Below are positions 54,564 to 62,981 of a stretch of DNA of 64,000 nt, piece by piece. Source of the DNA: Polynucleobacter meluiroseus. GTDB lineage: Bacteria > Pseudomonadota > Gammaproteobacteria > Burkholderiales > Burkholderiaceae. Position 1 is the stretch's first letter. Every line of letters begins with the position of its first letter. The notes beneath the pieces were generated by a model that was not told the DNA's origin, searched no databases, and saw only the letters and a program-made list of their open reading frames with translations. The stretch covers positions 496,001-560,000 of the forward strand of contig CAMCVH010000001.1 of the NCBI GenBank assembly GCA_945881875.1, written 5' to 3'. Both the position numbers and the translations under genes were made by a program.

Positions 54564-55217
54564 ATGATTACAGTTGTTATAGCCTCTTATCGTTACGGCC
54601 ACCTTGCAGCACATTGCATCGAGTCCTTACTATCCCAAACCCAAGCACCGGCAAAGATTTTATTTGTGGATGATGGTTGGGGAGATTGTCAGCATCTACC
54701 AATTTTGTATCCAAACGTTGAATTCGTCCTTCGTCCTGAGAACTTAGGAACTGTTAATAATTTTCAAGATATGCTAGCCAGAGTTGATACAGAATATGTA
54801 CTCTTTATCGGAGCTGATAATTGGCTGAGATCCGATGCTATTGAGCTACTCTCTCATGCTAAAACAGATATTGTTACTTATGACATTGTTGTTACAGGTG
54901 AGCTCAAAGATGAAATCTTAGTTCGTGTTCCCGGTGAAACTGAGCCACATCAAGGTGACTTGTATTGGGATCGCCAAAATCTACACCACGGTTCAATGCT
55001 TTACAGGACATCGATGGGTAAAAAGATTGGTTACGAAAAGAGATTCGAGGACGGTCATCACCCTCAAGAAGATTGGAACCTATGGGACAAGATGCTAGAG
55101 TTGGGCGCTACTGTTACCAGCTTACAAGAAGGTTTGCTGTTTTACAGACGCCATCGCGAGAATTTCCTCAAATATGGAGACCCAGCTTTAACTGCAGACG
55201 CTAGAAGTAGCAGTTGA
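54564..55217 (+). CDS. Family 2 glycosyltransferase
   Basis: A 217-residue GT-A glycosyltransferase. The N-terminus VVIASYRYGHLAAHCIESLLSQTQAPAKILFVDDGWGD contains the nucleotide-binding DD; GADNWLRSDA stands at the usual metal-binding DxD place, and HHPQEDWNLWDKML holds the catalytic-base ED. No membrane segment. It is a single-gene unit ended by a strong terminator; donor and acceptor are unknown. Confidence 0.85.
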   Translation: MITVVIASYRYGHLAAHCIESLLSQTQAPAKILFVDDGWGDCQHLPILYPNVEFVLRPENLGTVNNFQDMLARVDTEYVLFIGADNWLRSDAIELLSHAKTDIVTYDIVVTGELKDEILVRVPGETEPHQGDLYWDRQNLHHGSMLYRTSMGKKIGYEKRFEDGHHPQEDWNLWDKMLELGATVTSLQEGLLFYRRHRENFLKYGDPALTADARSSS

Positions 55218-55240
55218 AGCTTCCTTCATAAAAGTCCTGC

Positions 55241-55279
55241 AAAAAAAATCAGCTTCATGGTTAGTGAAGCTGATTTTTT
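55241..55279. terminator. Bidirectional terminator after the glycosyltransferase
   Basis: AATCAGCTTCA and TGAAGCTGATT pair perfectly around TGGTTAG, preceded by an A run and followed by a T run. It ends the glycosyltransferase and the convergent Rrf2 gene. Confidence 0.9.
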
Positions 55280-55301
55280 ATTAAGTTTTGTTCAGATTTT
55301 T

Positions 55302-55847
55302 TTAAGAAATCTTAGCTTTGTTAGATGAGCAAAGAGCCCAAGAGAATACTGAGTTAGCAATGAACTTCTTTTTCTGAACAGCCTCACGCTTAGCTGCAAT
55401 TGCTTTCTTTTGAATCGCAGCAGCAACTTTGGTTGAGGTCTTTTCTTTCTTTTGCTTAATTGCTGATGGATTTAATTTGTCTTGGTTCTGTTGAACCAAC
55501 ATGCCTAAATTAATGCTATCCATATGTTCCAACATAAATGTCTCTAATGAGGACCAAAGCTCATTCGCTTCATTAGTCTTAGTGTTACTGTAATCAATCG
55601 CAATCACAATATCTTTTAAGCTGATTTGGTTGGCATCTCTGGCTAAAACATAGCCGCCGCCGGGACCTCTAAAGCTGTTAACAACTTCAGCTTTTCGCAA
55701 TGAAGCAAATAACTGCTCTAAATAAGATAAAGAAATGTCACGTCTCTCAGCAATTTCAGCCAAAGAAACAACTCCACCGTCTTTGGAGTGAAGAGCTAAA
55801 TCAATTAAGGCTGTAACTGCTGCACGGCTTTTAGTTGTAATACGCAT
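55302..55847 (-). CDS. Rrf2-family regulator lacking the Fe-S cysteines
   Basis: A 181-residue IscR/Rrf2-type regulator. The DNA-binding part is classic: MRITTKSRAAVTALIDLALHS, then SLSYLEQLFASLRKAEVVNSFRGPGGGYVLARD. IscR-type members bind [2Fe-2S] through three cysteines in the 90-106 region; here that region (YSNTKTNEANELWSS) has none, and the only Cys is near the C-terminus. The tail (about 125-165) is lysine/alanine-rich and helical. A perfect inverted repeat sits over its own promoter, so it probably represses itself. The signal it senses is unknown. Confidence 0.88.
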   Translation of the reverse strand: MRITTKSRAAVTALIDLALHSKDGGVVSLAEIAERRDISLSYLEQLFASLRKAEVVNSFRGPGGGYVLARDANQISLKDIVIAIDYSNTKTNEANELWSSLETFMLEHMDSINLGMLVQQNQDKLNPSAIKQKKEKTSTKVAAAIQKKAIAAKREAVQKKKFIANSVFSWALCSSNKAKIS

Positions 55848-55872
55848 GAAATCACTATACCTTAACTGGAAA

Positions 55873-55894
55873 AATTTGCAATTGAGTGCAAATT
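55873..55894. promoter_or_regulatory. Operator of the Rrf2 gene: AATTTGCA-N6-TGCAAATT
   Basis: A perfect 8-bp inverted repeat with a 6-bp spacer. On the minus strand TTGCAA (inside the right half), a 16-bp spacer and TATAGT form a good -35/-10 pair 10 or so bp before the ATG, so binding would block the promoter. The remaining gap to phnX (55895-55979) shows no clear terminator for the phosphonate operon. Confidence 0.65.
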
Positions 55895-55979
55895 GCCATA
55901 AGTTATATAGAAATTAAGTAACCACGAAAAAATAAATATGCAATATTTTCAATGGCTTACACATCTCAATAAGAAATAT

Positions 55980-56792
55980 TTATTGATTCACCACTTTAGG
56001 AAATTGATTTTGACTGAGATTCTGATTGATCTTATCAACAATGGGTAATAAATCAGCCACAGAATCAATAACAAAGTCAGGCTTCATGGCAGCCATCCGA
56101 TCTCGTGCAATTTGAACCAATGACGCTTTCTCAAGTTCTGGGAGTTGATTGAACTCTTCCAAAGACAATCCTAATGCATTGCCAGTTACTGCAACACCTA
56201 CAGTCCAACATCCAAAATTCTTACCCTCATCAATACCTGGTTGGGTATCATCAACTTTAATCATTTGGTGAGGTTGATCGATACCAAAAAAATCTGCGCA
56301 TCGCTTCATCATCTGTGGACTTGGTCTGCCACTTGGCGTATCACCAGAACACAATGAAATTTCAGGTCTATAACCCTGTTTTGCCGCAAGAGGCTCAAGC
56401 ACATCCATCAGCTCCCTCACATAACCTGTAGTTGATCCAATTCTAATATCGTTAAATTCAAGATGATGAACCACGTCGACTACACCCGGAATCACATCAG
56501 AACATTCAATTAAGCTCACTTTATTCATTGGAATAAACTCATTGAGTAGCTTATCGATATCCGCAGCTATAGATTCTCTTTGATAAGTATTGAACCACTG
56601 ACTTTTCACATGAGGCATTTCAAGAAGCTCTTGAATATGATCCCACTTGTTCAGCCCCATTGGAACTCTGGCATCATCAATCGTAATATCTAAGCCATTT
56701 TTTTTAAACAGTTTTACAAAAGCCTCCATAGGTGCTCTGCTACCAAAGTCTACTGTTGTTCCAGCCCAATCGAAAATTACCGCTTTAATCAT
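55980..56792 (-). CDS. phnX: Phosphonoacetaldehyde hydrolase (phosphonatase)
   Basis: PhnX splits phosphonoacetaldehyde to acetaldehyde and phosphate. This 270-residue HAD-fold enzyme has the nucleophile Asp8 in IFDWAGTTVDFG, the Schiff-base Lys49 in PMGLNKWDHI (the same 41-residue distance as Asp12-Lys53 of the Bacillus enzyme), SGDTPSGRPSPQM and VDDTQPGIDEG, so it is a canonical phosphonatase. ATG at 56792 follows the stop of the FAD gene by 2 bp. It is the last gene of the operon. The usual upstream partner PhnW (AEP transaminase) is absent. Confidence 0.95.
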   Translation of the reverse strand: MIKAVIFDWAGTTVDFGSRAPMEAFVKLFKKNGLDITIDDARVPMGLNKWDHIQELLEMPHVKSQWFNTYQRESIAADIDKLLNEFIPMNKVSLIECSDVIPGVVDVVHHLEFNDIRIGSTTGYVRELMDVLEPLAAKQGYRPEISLCSGDTPSGRPSPQMMKRCADFFGIDQPHQMIKVDDTQPGIDEGKNFGCWTVGVAVTGNALGLSLEEFNQLPELEKASLVQIARDRMAAMKPDFVIDSVADLLPIVDKINQNLSQNQFPKVVNQ

Positions 56793-56794
56793 TT

Positions 56795-57934
56795 TTATAT
56801 CCAATCATCAAAATTGTCTTTTGCTAAACCAAAAGCTGTACTTGCACCTGTACCACTGGTAACAACCGCTACTCTTAAAGAGTCTGAAACCTTCTCAATG
56901 ATGGCATCTTGTTGACTTGAAGATGGATAGACACCAGTCCAACGCTCCAAAACCTTAAATTGAGAAAAATTAATTGTTTGCCCCAAAAGCTCAATAATTA
57001 ACTGATCGATTCTGTCTTTGGCAAAAACATCTTCAACATTGCCATATTGATGAGAATCACCAATCACAAGACTACCGTCTGAACTTTGAACGGCAATTAA
57101 ATGGATACCTTCTTTTAAAAATTCAGGCATTTCTTTTTGGATTTTTACTTTTAGCGCTAAAGCCTCTGGTAAATCTGCCCACCCAAGATACCGAGCAAGA
57201 CTATTGTCAGTCATCACAGAACCAGGAAGGATGATGTGGTCGTCAACTTTTACTCTTAACATTTGTAATGTGCATAACTGAATATCATGCTGAGCTAAAT
57301 ATTTTTTTGCAATCCCGCTTAAGTCAGCACCTGGACAAATCACAACTTTTTCAGTATAAAAAGTTCCGGCCGACGTATGAATCTGTGAGTCATCACAAGA
57401 AAATACTTCTGCTCCCCAACAAAAATCAACCTTTAAGGAAGAGCTTAACCAATCAGCCATCATTGGAATGGCTTCACGAGACTCAACACGAAACTCATGA
57501 GGGCTGTAAAGCAAACCTGCCGCATGATCAAGCCGAAGCGCTGAGATATTTTTAAATCCTAAACTTTCTAAGTGAGAAAAATCCTTCGGCCTGAATAACT
57601 GGCAATCAGCTCCCATATCAGTATTTAAAAATGCACTAGCAACATCCAATGCCTCTGGTCTCTGGCAAACGATCCAGCTTCCTCTATGGATAATTGGAAT
57701 ACCCGCCTTTTCTGAAATGGATGCCCAAACATCTCTCGAATATCTAGCTCTTCTCCAAGTGTCTTTACTTGACTGTCCGGAAACCGTTATAAATCCAAAG
57801 TTTCTAACGGATGCTCCAACACAAGATTGATTTTTCTCAATAATCAGAACTGATAGGCCCCTTTGAACTGCCTCGTAGGCGTGCGCCATACCAACAATTC
57901 CAGCACCAACAATCACTAAATCATATTTCTTCAT
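56795..57934 (-). CDS. Phosphonate-associated FAD oxidoreductase (TIGR03364-like)
   Basis: A 379-residue DAO-fold flavoprotein: DLVIVGAGIVGMAHAYEAVQRGLSVLIIEK, then CVGASVRNFGFI, SPHEFRVESREAIPMMADWL in outline, ICPGADLSG, LQMLRVKV, VIGDSHQYGNVEDVF and RWTGVYPSSS. This matches the family recorded as TIGR03364, found beside phosphonate genes and proposed to deaminate an aminophosphonate oxidatively; related enzymes have been reported to act on N-methylated 2-aminoethylphosphonate (recalled, not looked up). Here it sits between the dehydrogenase (4 bp) and phnX (2 bp), so it may make phosphonoacetaldehyde in place of PhnW. Confidence 0.87.
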   Translation of the reverse strand: MKKYDLVIVGAGIVGMAHAYEAVQRGLSVLIIEKNQSCVGASVRNFGFITVSGQSSKDTWRRARYSRDVWASISEKAGIPIIHRGSWIVCQRPEALDVASAFLNTDMGADCQLFRPKDFSHLESLGFKNISALRLDHAAGLLYSPHEFRVESREAIPMMADWLSSSLKVDFCWGAEVFSCDDSQIHTSAGTFYTEKVVICPGADLSGIAKKYLAQHDIQLCTLQMLRVKVDDHIILPGSVMTDNSLARYLGWADLPEALALKVKIQKEMPEFLKEGIHLIAVQSSDGSLVIGDSHQYGNVEDVFAKDRIDQLIIELLGQTINFSQFKVLERWTGVYPSSSQQDAIIEKVSDSLRVAVVTSGTGASTAFGLAKDNFDDWI

Positions 57935-57938
57935 ATTC

Positions 57939-59003
57939 TTAATTTGATCCTAGAAAATTTTTACCTCTTGGAGACTGTTTTGCCTGCTCAATTTTGATAA
58001 TTTGCCCTTGAGTAAGATGATATGGATCAGATGCTGGAATGCCAAGTGACTTAAGCCAATCCAATAATCCCTTAGGTGATGATAAATGCTGACCTAAAGC
58101 AATCTCAAGAGAATCATTCATCAAACTTTGATGAGGTAGTTCTTTTGCTATTTTCAATACGATTGGCAACCAAATGGCGCATGCAAAGCCATGGCTAAAT
58201 TGATGATGGATTGTTTCATCATATGAAAGTGCATGAACAAGTGAAGTTTGAGTTTTTGCCATGGCAAGTCCAGCCAAAAGAGAAGCTTCGCTCATTTCTT
58301 TTCGGGCTTCAGAATTATTGATATTGATGAGCAATAAAGGAAGGTTATTGCAAATTTTTTGAATAGCTTTGATCGCTTGATCCCTAGTTTCAGCGGTAGC
58401 ATTCTTATTCCAAATAGACTCCATGGCATGAGAAAGAGCGTCTAATCCTGAATCTCTAGTTAACACCCAGGGAGCTCCAAAACATAATTGATGGTCAATC
58501 ATTGCTTGATCTGCATAAACTTCTGTCCCAAAGAAAGAATGCTTTTTATGAGAGTTGAAGTCCCAAATCGTTGCAGTGCCAGTCACTTCACTGCCAGTAC
58601 CAGCCGTCGTTGGCGCTAAGATTAATGGATGCTTATTAACAAAATCAGGAATTAAATTCAATGGTGAATCTAACTGGCTTTTGAACCAACTTTTTTCAAG
58701 TGTAGTGAATCGAATGACTTTAGCAAAATCCATTAAGCTTCCGCCCCCAATACCTAAAATAACTGAATGGGGATCTTTTACAGTTAAGGAAAATTGCTCA
58801 TGCATAGCAGCCACTTGATTCAACTCAGGCATTCCGTAGTGATATGTTTGCTGAGTAAGAATTCGACTACCTAAATTACTTTTGATATTTCTTAAGAATC
58901 CATTATCAATCTCAGGAATATGCCAAAGATGGATATTTCTGTTGGGGTATAAATGACACAACTCTTCGATTGAGTTTGAGCCAATATAAATATTAGGCTT
59001 CAT
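57939..59003 (-). CDS. Phosphonate-associated iron-containing alcohol dehydrogenase
   Basis: A 354-residue group III iron alcohol dehydrogenase. It has the NAD-binding GIGGGSLMDFAKVI, APTTAGTGSEVT, and the metal ligands in GLDALSHAMESI, VHALSY and HHQFSHGFACAIW. It fits the subgroup linked with phosphonate genes, whose biosynthetic relatives reduce phosphonoacetaldehyde to 2-hydroxyethylphosphonate (PhpC). In this catabolic operon the reverse reaction, feeding PhnX from 2-hydroxyethylphosphonate, is the likely role; disposing of acetaldehyde made by PhnX is an alternative. It lies 2 bp after phnE and 4 bp before the FAD gene. Confidence 0.85.
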   Translation of the reverse strand: MKPNIYIGSNSIEELCHLYPNRNIHLWHIPEIDNGFLRNIKSNLGSRILTQQTYHYGMPELNQVAAMHEQFSLTVKDPHSVILGIGGGSLMDFAKVIRFTTLEKSWFKSQLDSPLNLIPDFVNKHPLILAPTTAGTGSEVTGTATIWDFNSHKKHSFFGTEVYADQAMIDHQLCFGAPWVLTRDSGLDALSHAMESIWNKNATAETRDQAIKAIQKICNNLPLLLININNSEARKEMSEASLLAGLAMAKTQTSLVHALSYDETIHHQFSHGFACAIWLPIVLKIAKELPHQSLMNDSLEIALGQHLSSPKGLLDWLKSLGIPASDPYHLTQGQIIKIEQAKQSPRGKNFLGSN

Positions 59004-59005
59004 TT

Positions 59006-59818
59006 CTAGCTTGTTAGACGCCTTAAAAAAGAAGAAATCAAATCAATAATAGTCACTGTAACAATTAAGATAATTAAAACTGCGCATGTCTCAGCATATT
59101 GAAAGCCTCGGATCACTTCATAAAGGATAACTCCTATACCGCCGGCGCCGACCATGCCAACAACTGATGCTGATCGAACATTTGATTCAAATCTGTAGAG
59201 CGAGTAAGAAATCCACAATGGCATGACTTGTGGAAGAATTCCAAAAACAATCTCTGCGATGGGGTGGCTTCCAGTAGCTCGAATACCCTCAACAGGTCTT
59301 GAATCTACAGCTTCAACGGCTTCAGAGAATAATTTAGCCAAAGTACCAGTTGTATGTACAAAAAGAGCTAAAACTCCTGCAAACGGCCCTAAACCAACAG
59401 CCACAATGAATAACATAGCAAATACCATCTCATTGATGGCACGCAAAGCATCCATTAAACGTCTGAGTGGTTGATATATCCAAGGCTTGACAACATTTGA
59501 TGAACTTAAAAGGCCTAGTGGCACAGCAAAAATAATTGCTAGTAAAGTTCCCCAAATAGCTATTTGAACGGTTACCAACATTTCGGAAACGTATAGCTTC
59601 CAATCTTTAAAACTTGGCGGGAAAAAATCCTTGGTGTAGGTCGCCATATTCCCAGAATCTTTGATCAAGTCCATGGGGCGAATTTCTGCCCCATGCCATG
59701 ACCATGCTAAAACTAAAAAAAATACTGCCCAACCAATGTAATAAGTAAAACCAGGTCTCTGAGCTAAGGCTCTCGCCTTAGCTTTATCAATAGATTCAGG
59801 ACTTGGAATACTTGTCAC
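59006..59818 (-). CDS. phnE: Phosphonate ABC transporter permease PhnE
   Basis: The membrane subunit of the PhnCDE importer. The 270-residue protein has an N-terminal cytoplasmic part, about six membrane segments and the family segments [30 protein letters not shown] and [25 protein letters not shown] in outline. The start is a GTG placed directly after the phnD stop codon, so translation is probably coupled. One PhnE only, so the channel should be a homodimer. Confidence 0.93.
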   Translation of the reverse strand: MTSIPSPESIDKAKARALAQRPGFTYYIGWAVFFLVLAWSWHGAEIRPMDLIKDSGNMATYTKDFFPPSFKDWKLYVSEMLVTVQIAIWGTLLAIIFAVPLGLLSSSNVVKPWIYQPLRRLMDALRAINEMVFAMLFIVAVGLGPFAGVLALFVHTTGTLAKLFSEAVEAVDSRPVEGIRATGSHPIAEIVFGILPQVMPLWISYSLYRFESNVRSASVVGMVGAGGIGVILYEVIRGFQYAETCAVLIILIVTVTIIDLISSFLRRLTS

Positions 59819-60763
59819 TTACTTAAGTTTTGCTAATGCAGCATCAATTTCAGCAAATTTCTTTGTCTTTTCAGCATCAGAAATTGTTGTATCAGCTTGT
59901 ATCTTGCTACGATCCTTAAATAACTCAAGTTGACGAATTGGATTCAATTGAGCATTTGTAGAGGCTCTAAAACCAGCGTAGTTATAGATATTCTTAAGAA
60001 CATCTTTTTCAGCTTGATTGGTCTTAGCGTAGTTAAGAACAAACTTTCTGATTTTTTCCTTAGTGTCTTTGTCTAAGTCTGTTCTCCATACAAACGGATC
60101 ACTCGGAATCAAAGGGCTTTTCCATACAACACGGATTTCTTTTGCCAATTCAGGCTTAGTTGCTTCTAAACGACCCATATCTTCAGTGTTGTTTGTTGCA
60201 ACATCAAGTTGCTTAGCAAGGATAGCTTGGATATTTGCGCCATGACTTGCATTTCTTACTGTTTTAAAAGTGTCACGAGCTTCGATTTTTCGTTGCGCGA
60301 AAATGTAATAAGACGGCACTAAAAAACCAGAAGTTGAGTTAGGATCACCAATACCAAAATTAATATTTTTACCGTTTTTGATAACGTCATCTAGAGTCTT
60401 ATAAGGAGAATCCTTATGCGTAATCAAAAGTGCGTGATAACCCCAAGTACCGTCAGCGTAACCAACTTGCGCGAATACCTCACCGCTTGCACGATCAACA
60501 GCTTCCATTGCAGCTTTATTACCATACCAAGCTACTTGAATTTTATTAAAACGCATGGCTTCAATAACACCTGCATAGTCTGGGGCATAGAATGATTTAA
60601 CAGTCAAACCAGTTGCTTTTTCCATATCACGGAAAAACGGCTCCCAACGATCACGCTGAGCTGTAGCAGAGTCAGTTGCAATAATTCCAAAACTAATTTC
60701 TTTTGCAAAGACAGAAACTGTACTTAATGCCAGCATTCCAATAACAATTGCTTTTTTTAACAT
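59819..60763 (-). CDS. phnD: Phosphonate ABC transporter substrate-binding protein PhnD
   Basis: The periplasmic phosphonate-binding protein, 314 residues with a signal peptide (KKAIVIGMLALSTVSVFA). Family segments: FGIIATDSATAQRDRWEPFF, KSFYAPDYAGVIEAMRFNKIQVAWYGNKAAMEAV in outline, GIGDPNSTSGFLVP and KSPLIPSDPFVWR. The TDSA and STSG loops form the phosphonate pocket in PhnD, which prefers 2-aminoethylphosphonate. AGGAG lies 5 nt before the ATG. It is 15 bp after phnC. Confidence 0.95.
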   Translation of the reverse strand: MLKKAIVIGMLALSTVSVFAKEISFGIIATDSATAQRDRWEPFFRDMEKATGLTVKSFYAPDYAGVIEAMRFNKIQVAWYGNKAAMEAVDRASGEVFAQVGYADGTWGYHALLITHKDSPYKTLDDVIKNGKNINFGIGDPNSTSGFLVPSYYIFAQRKIEARDTFKTVRNASHGANIQAILAKQLDVATNNTEDMGRLEATKPELAKEIRVVWKSPLIPSDPFVWRTDLDKDTKEKIRKFVLNYAKTNQAEKDVLKNIYNYAGFRASTNAQLNPIRQLELFKDRSKIQADTTISDAEKTKKFAEIDAALAKLK

Positions 60764-60778
60764 AAAAACTCCTATTTA

Positions 60779-61624
60779 TTAATTAACAAGAACTAACTGC
60801 GGACGCTTTACTTCATCTGAATGTGATAACTCATCATCCATTTCAATATCCCCTACTTGGGATCCATATAGATTCGCTAAAGATTCTCTAGACAAATCAT
60901 TTGTTTTTCCATCAAATACCAAAGACCCTCGATTGAGTGCAATGGTTCTGTCGCAAAACTTTCTAGCAATAGCTACCTGATGCAGGCTGGTAACTAAAGT
61001 TAGTCCAAACTGCTGACTTAGATTGACAATTAAATCCATGACTTTTCTTGCGGACTCAGGATCGAGAGATGCGACTGGTTCATCAGCAAGTAATAGTTTT
61101 GAACCTTTCACCAAGGCTCTCGCAATCGCAACTCGTTGCTGCTGACCTCCTGATAAAGTAGATGATCGTTGATAGGCATAATCGACCATTCCTACTTTTT
61201 CTAAAGCATCTAGAGCAAGAGCTTTTTCATCCATCGTGAATCGTCTGAGTACTAATTGGAAAATATTTTTCTGAGGTCCAAGCCCAATGAGTACGTTAGT
61301 AATGACATCTAACTGATTAACTAAATTGAACTGTTGGAATATCACGCCAATCGAGGATCTAATTTCACGGACGTTTTCGCTAGTTTTGCCATTTATCTGA
61401 ATGATATGATCATTAACAGTAATTGGACCACTACAAGTATCTAGTCTTTCTAATCCACAGATTGCCCGAATGAGGGTTGACTTACCTGAACCAGAGGCGC
61501 CAAGTAAGGCAACTGTTTCGCCTTGATTGACGGAGATAGAAACATTTTTTAAAGCGATGGTCTTTCGCTCTGATCCAGAAAATGTCTTGTTTGCATTGTC
61601 GACAATAAGCATTTGATCACTCAC
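60779..61624 (-). CDS. phnC: Phosphonate ABC transporter ATPase PhnC
   Basis: The ATPase of the importer, 281 residues. Walker A GASGSGKST, Q-loop FQQFNLVNQLDVITNVLIG, signature LSGGQQQR, Walker B KLLLADEPVASLDP and switch region TSLHQVAIARKFCDR are present; QQFNLV is typical of PhnC. The C-terminus is longer than usual by an acidic tail (GDIEMDDELSHSDE). A GTG start overlaps the stop of the PhnZ-like gene by 4 bp; ATG at 61612 is an alternative. Confidence 0.94.
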   Translation of the reverse strand: MSDQMLIVDNANKTFSGSERKTIALKNVSISVNQGETVALLGASGSGKSTLIRAICGLERLDTCSGPITVNDHIIQINGKTSENVREIRSSIGVIFQQFNLVNQLDVITNVLIGLGPQKNIFQLVLRRFTMDEKALALDALEKVGMVDYAYQRSSTLSGGQQQRVAIARALVKGSKLLLADEPVASLDPESARKVMDLIVNLSQQFGLTLVTSLHQVAIARKFCDRTIALNRGSLVFDGKTNDLSRESLANLYGSQVGDIEMDDELSHSDEVKRPQLVLVN

Positions 61625-62175
61625 GAACAGCTCACCATCAAATCGTTAAGCTCACTAAGCACTTCTTCTTTGCTTAGCAAACTACATTCTGAATCTTTTG
61701 CTTGATCATCCCATCGGCGGAGCGCTATTGCATCCAGAGCAAATGGCTTAGATAAAAAGTTTTGGCATTCCTCGATAGATAAAGGACCACCCTGCAAGGC
61801 TAAACTTCTAATAGAATCCGATGAAAGCTTTTCTGAATAACTACTGTCTGTTGCGACTAAATATCTCTTTGCTTCAACATGAAGGGCAATGGGTGCAAAT
61901 ACGGCTTCAGGAAACAAATGCTTTAAAAAATTACTCCCAACCAGCTCATGGCGATCATTGTGACCTTTGAGTGTGGGGGTTTCACCTTCTTTTGATAGTA
62001 AATGGCCAATATCATGAAGCCAAGCAGCTAATTGCAATTTAAGAGATGCGCTATTTGTTTTTGCTAGCTGTCCACATTGCCAAGCATGTTCAATCTGACT
62101 AACACCTTCACCAAAATAGGACAAATCACCATTTGTGCGATAAATGTTGTCAATTTGCCTGAAAATTTCACTCAT
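61621..62175 (-). CDS. PhnZ-like HD-domain phosphonate oxygenase
   Basis: PhnZ is a di-iron HD-fold oxygenase that cleaves (R)-2-amino-1-hydroxyethylphosphonate to glycine and phosphate. This 184-residue protein keeps every residue that I know to matter in PhnZ: Tyr20 and Glu23 (YFGEGVSQIEH), His30, His54-Asp55 (WLHDIGH), His58, His76 (DRHE), His99 and Lys103 (LHVEAKRYL), and Asp156 (RRWDD). The segment LQGGPLSIEEC also matches. The partner hydroxylase PhnY is not present. It is the first gene of the phosphonate operon and overlaps phnC (GTGA), so its product is tied to phosphonate uptake. Confidence 0.9.
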   Translation of the reverse strand: MSEIFRQIDNIYRTNGDLSYFGEGVSQIEHAWQCGQLAKTNSASLKLQLAAWLHDIGHLLSKEGETPTLKGHNDRHELVGSNFLKHLFPEAVFAPIALHVEAKRYLVATDSSYSEKLSSDSIRSLALQGGPLSIEECQNFLSKPFALDAIALRRWDDQAKDSECSLLSKEEVLSELNDLMVSCS

Positions 62176-62310
62176 CCATGTAATTTCTCACGCCTGTGTT
62201 TCAAATGTATTTCAGATTGGTTAAAACATGAAAAATAATATGACGGCTATAAAATACTGCTAAGTAAATGAATTTAAATAGTTTTTTATATGATTAATTA
62301 TATAAATAAA

Positions 62311-62332
62311 AAACCACCCGAGGGTGGTTTTT
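62311..62332. terminator. Bidirectional terminator between the unknown gene and the phosphonate operon
   Basis: AAACCACC-CGA-GGGTGGTTT forms an 8-bp stem flanked by an A run and a T run. It ends the phoX/unknown transcript. The gap from here to 62175 should hold the phosphonate operon promoter; no convincing Pho box is visible (best units CCGTCAT and TTTTTCA). Confidence 0.88.
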
Positions 62333-62363
62333 ATGGTTTATTGAATAACGGAATATTAGGATA

Positions 62364-62924
62364 TTACTTATACATTGACTTTTTAACCCAAGAAATCTTC
62401 TTCATCATTTTCTTAAAGGCTTCTTGTTTGATTTCCTCACGAACAAAGTCAATCATTTGATCAGTTTTTTCAGAGTGCTTCTTAGGTGTATCAATCTTAG
62501 CGGATGCTTTAAAATCATGAAACTTACCGCCATCAAGCACCAAATATCTTACTGAGCACTTACTGATAGGTAGGTTATAGGCCTGATTACAAACGATGAG
62601 TTGTTTATCTAAGGCACTAGCAAAAAATAAGATGTGATTTTGCAAGTCATCTAATTTTTCTGGAGCGCTAAAGATCGTGAATCCAGTCGAAGGAGCTTCC
62701 CATTCTGAATCATCTGAATACCATAGCTCTTCAATGTCATCTTCCTGGTTAACTTTTTTAGCTTCTGTGGTGTTTAATCCATAAAAAACACGATATACAG
62801 AGTAGTTGTCACCTGGGCCATATTTATTTTCATCAGCAATGAATCTGTTGTTGATCTCAGTATTAAGGGATTCAACCGCGGGATTGCCGATCAAAGTCAA
62901 ACGATTCACGAAAGTTTTAGACAT
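62364..62924 (-). CDS. Hypothetical protein (unrecognised)
   Basis: I do not recognise this 186-residue cytoplasmic-looking protein. It begins SKTFVNRLTLIGNPAVESLNTEINNRF, has an aromatic, acidic middle (DIEELWYSDDSEWEAPS) and a lysine-rich helical end (QEAFKKMMKKISWVKKSMYK). The start (N-x-L-T-L-x-G) and W-x-A/S-P middle faintly recall phage Api92-like/DUF1281 ferredoxin-fold proteins, but the likeness is too weak for a call. TTTCCTCC (GGAGGAAA on its strand) precedes the ATG. It lies 57 bp after the phoX-like gene with no terminator between, so it may be co-transcribed. Confidence 0.7.
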   Translation of the reverse strand: MSKTFVNRLTLIGNPAVESLNTEINNRFIADENKYGPGDNYSVYRVFYGLNTTEAKKVNQEDDIEELWYSDDSEWEAPSTGFTIFSAPEKLDDLQNHILFFASALDKQLIVCNQAYNLPISKCSVRYLVLDGGKFHDFKASAKIDTPKKHSEKTDQMIDFVREEIKQEAFKKMMKKISWVKKSMYK

Positions 62925-62981
62925 TTTTCCTCCATTGATTTATGAGAAGCATACCTCAAATGAATAAGCCAATCGCTAAAA

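Noticed and set aside
62176-62310. Pho box for the phosphonate operon
   Set aside because: The best pair on the minus strand (CCGTCAT at 62246-62240 and TTTTTCA eleven bases on) matches the consensus poorly compared with the pstS, olsB and plcP sites, so I do not list it.
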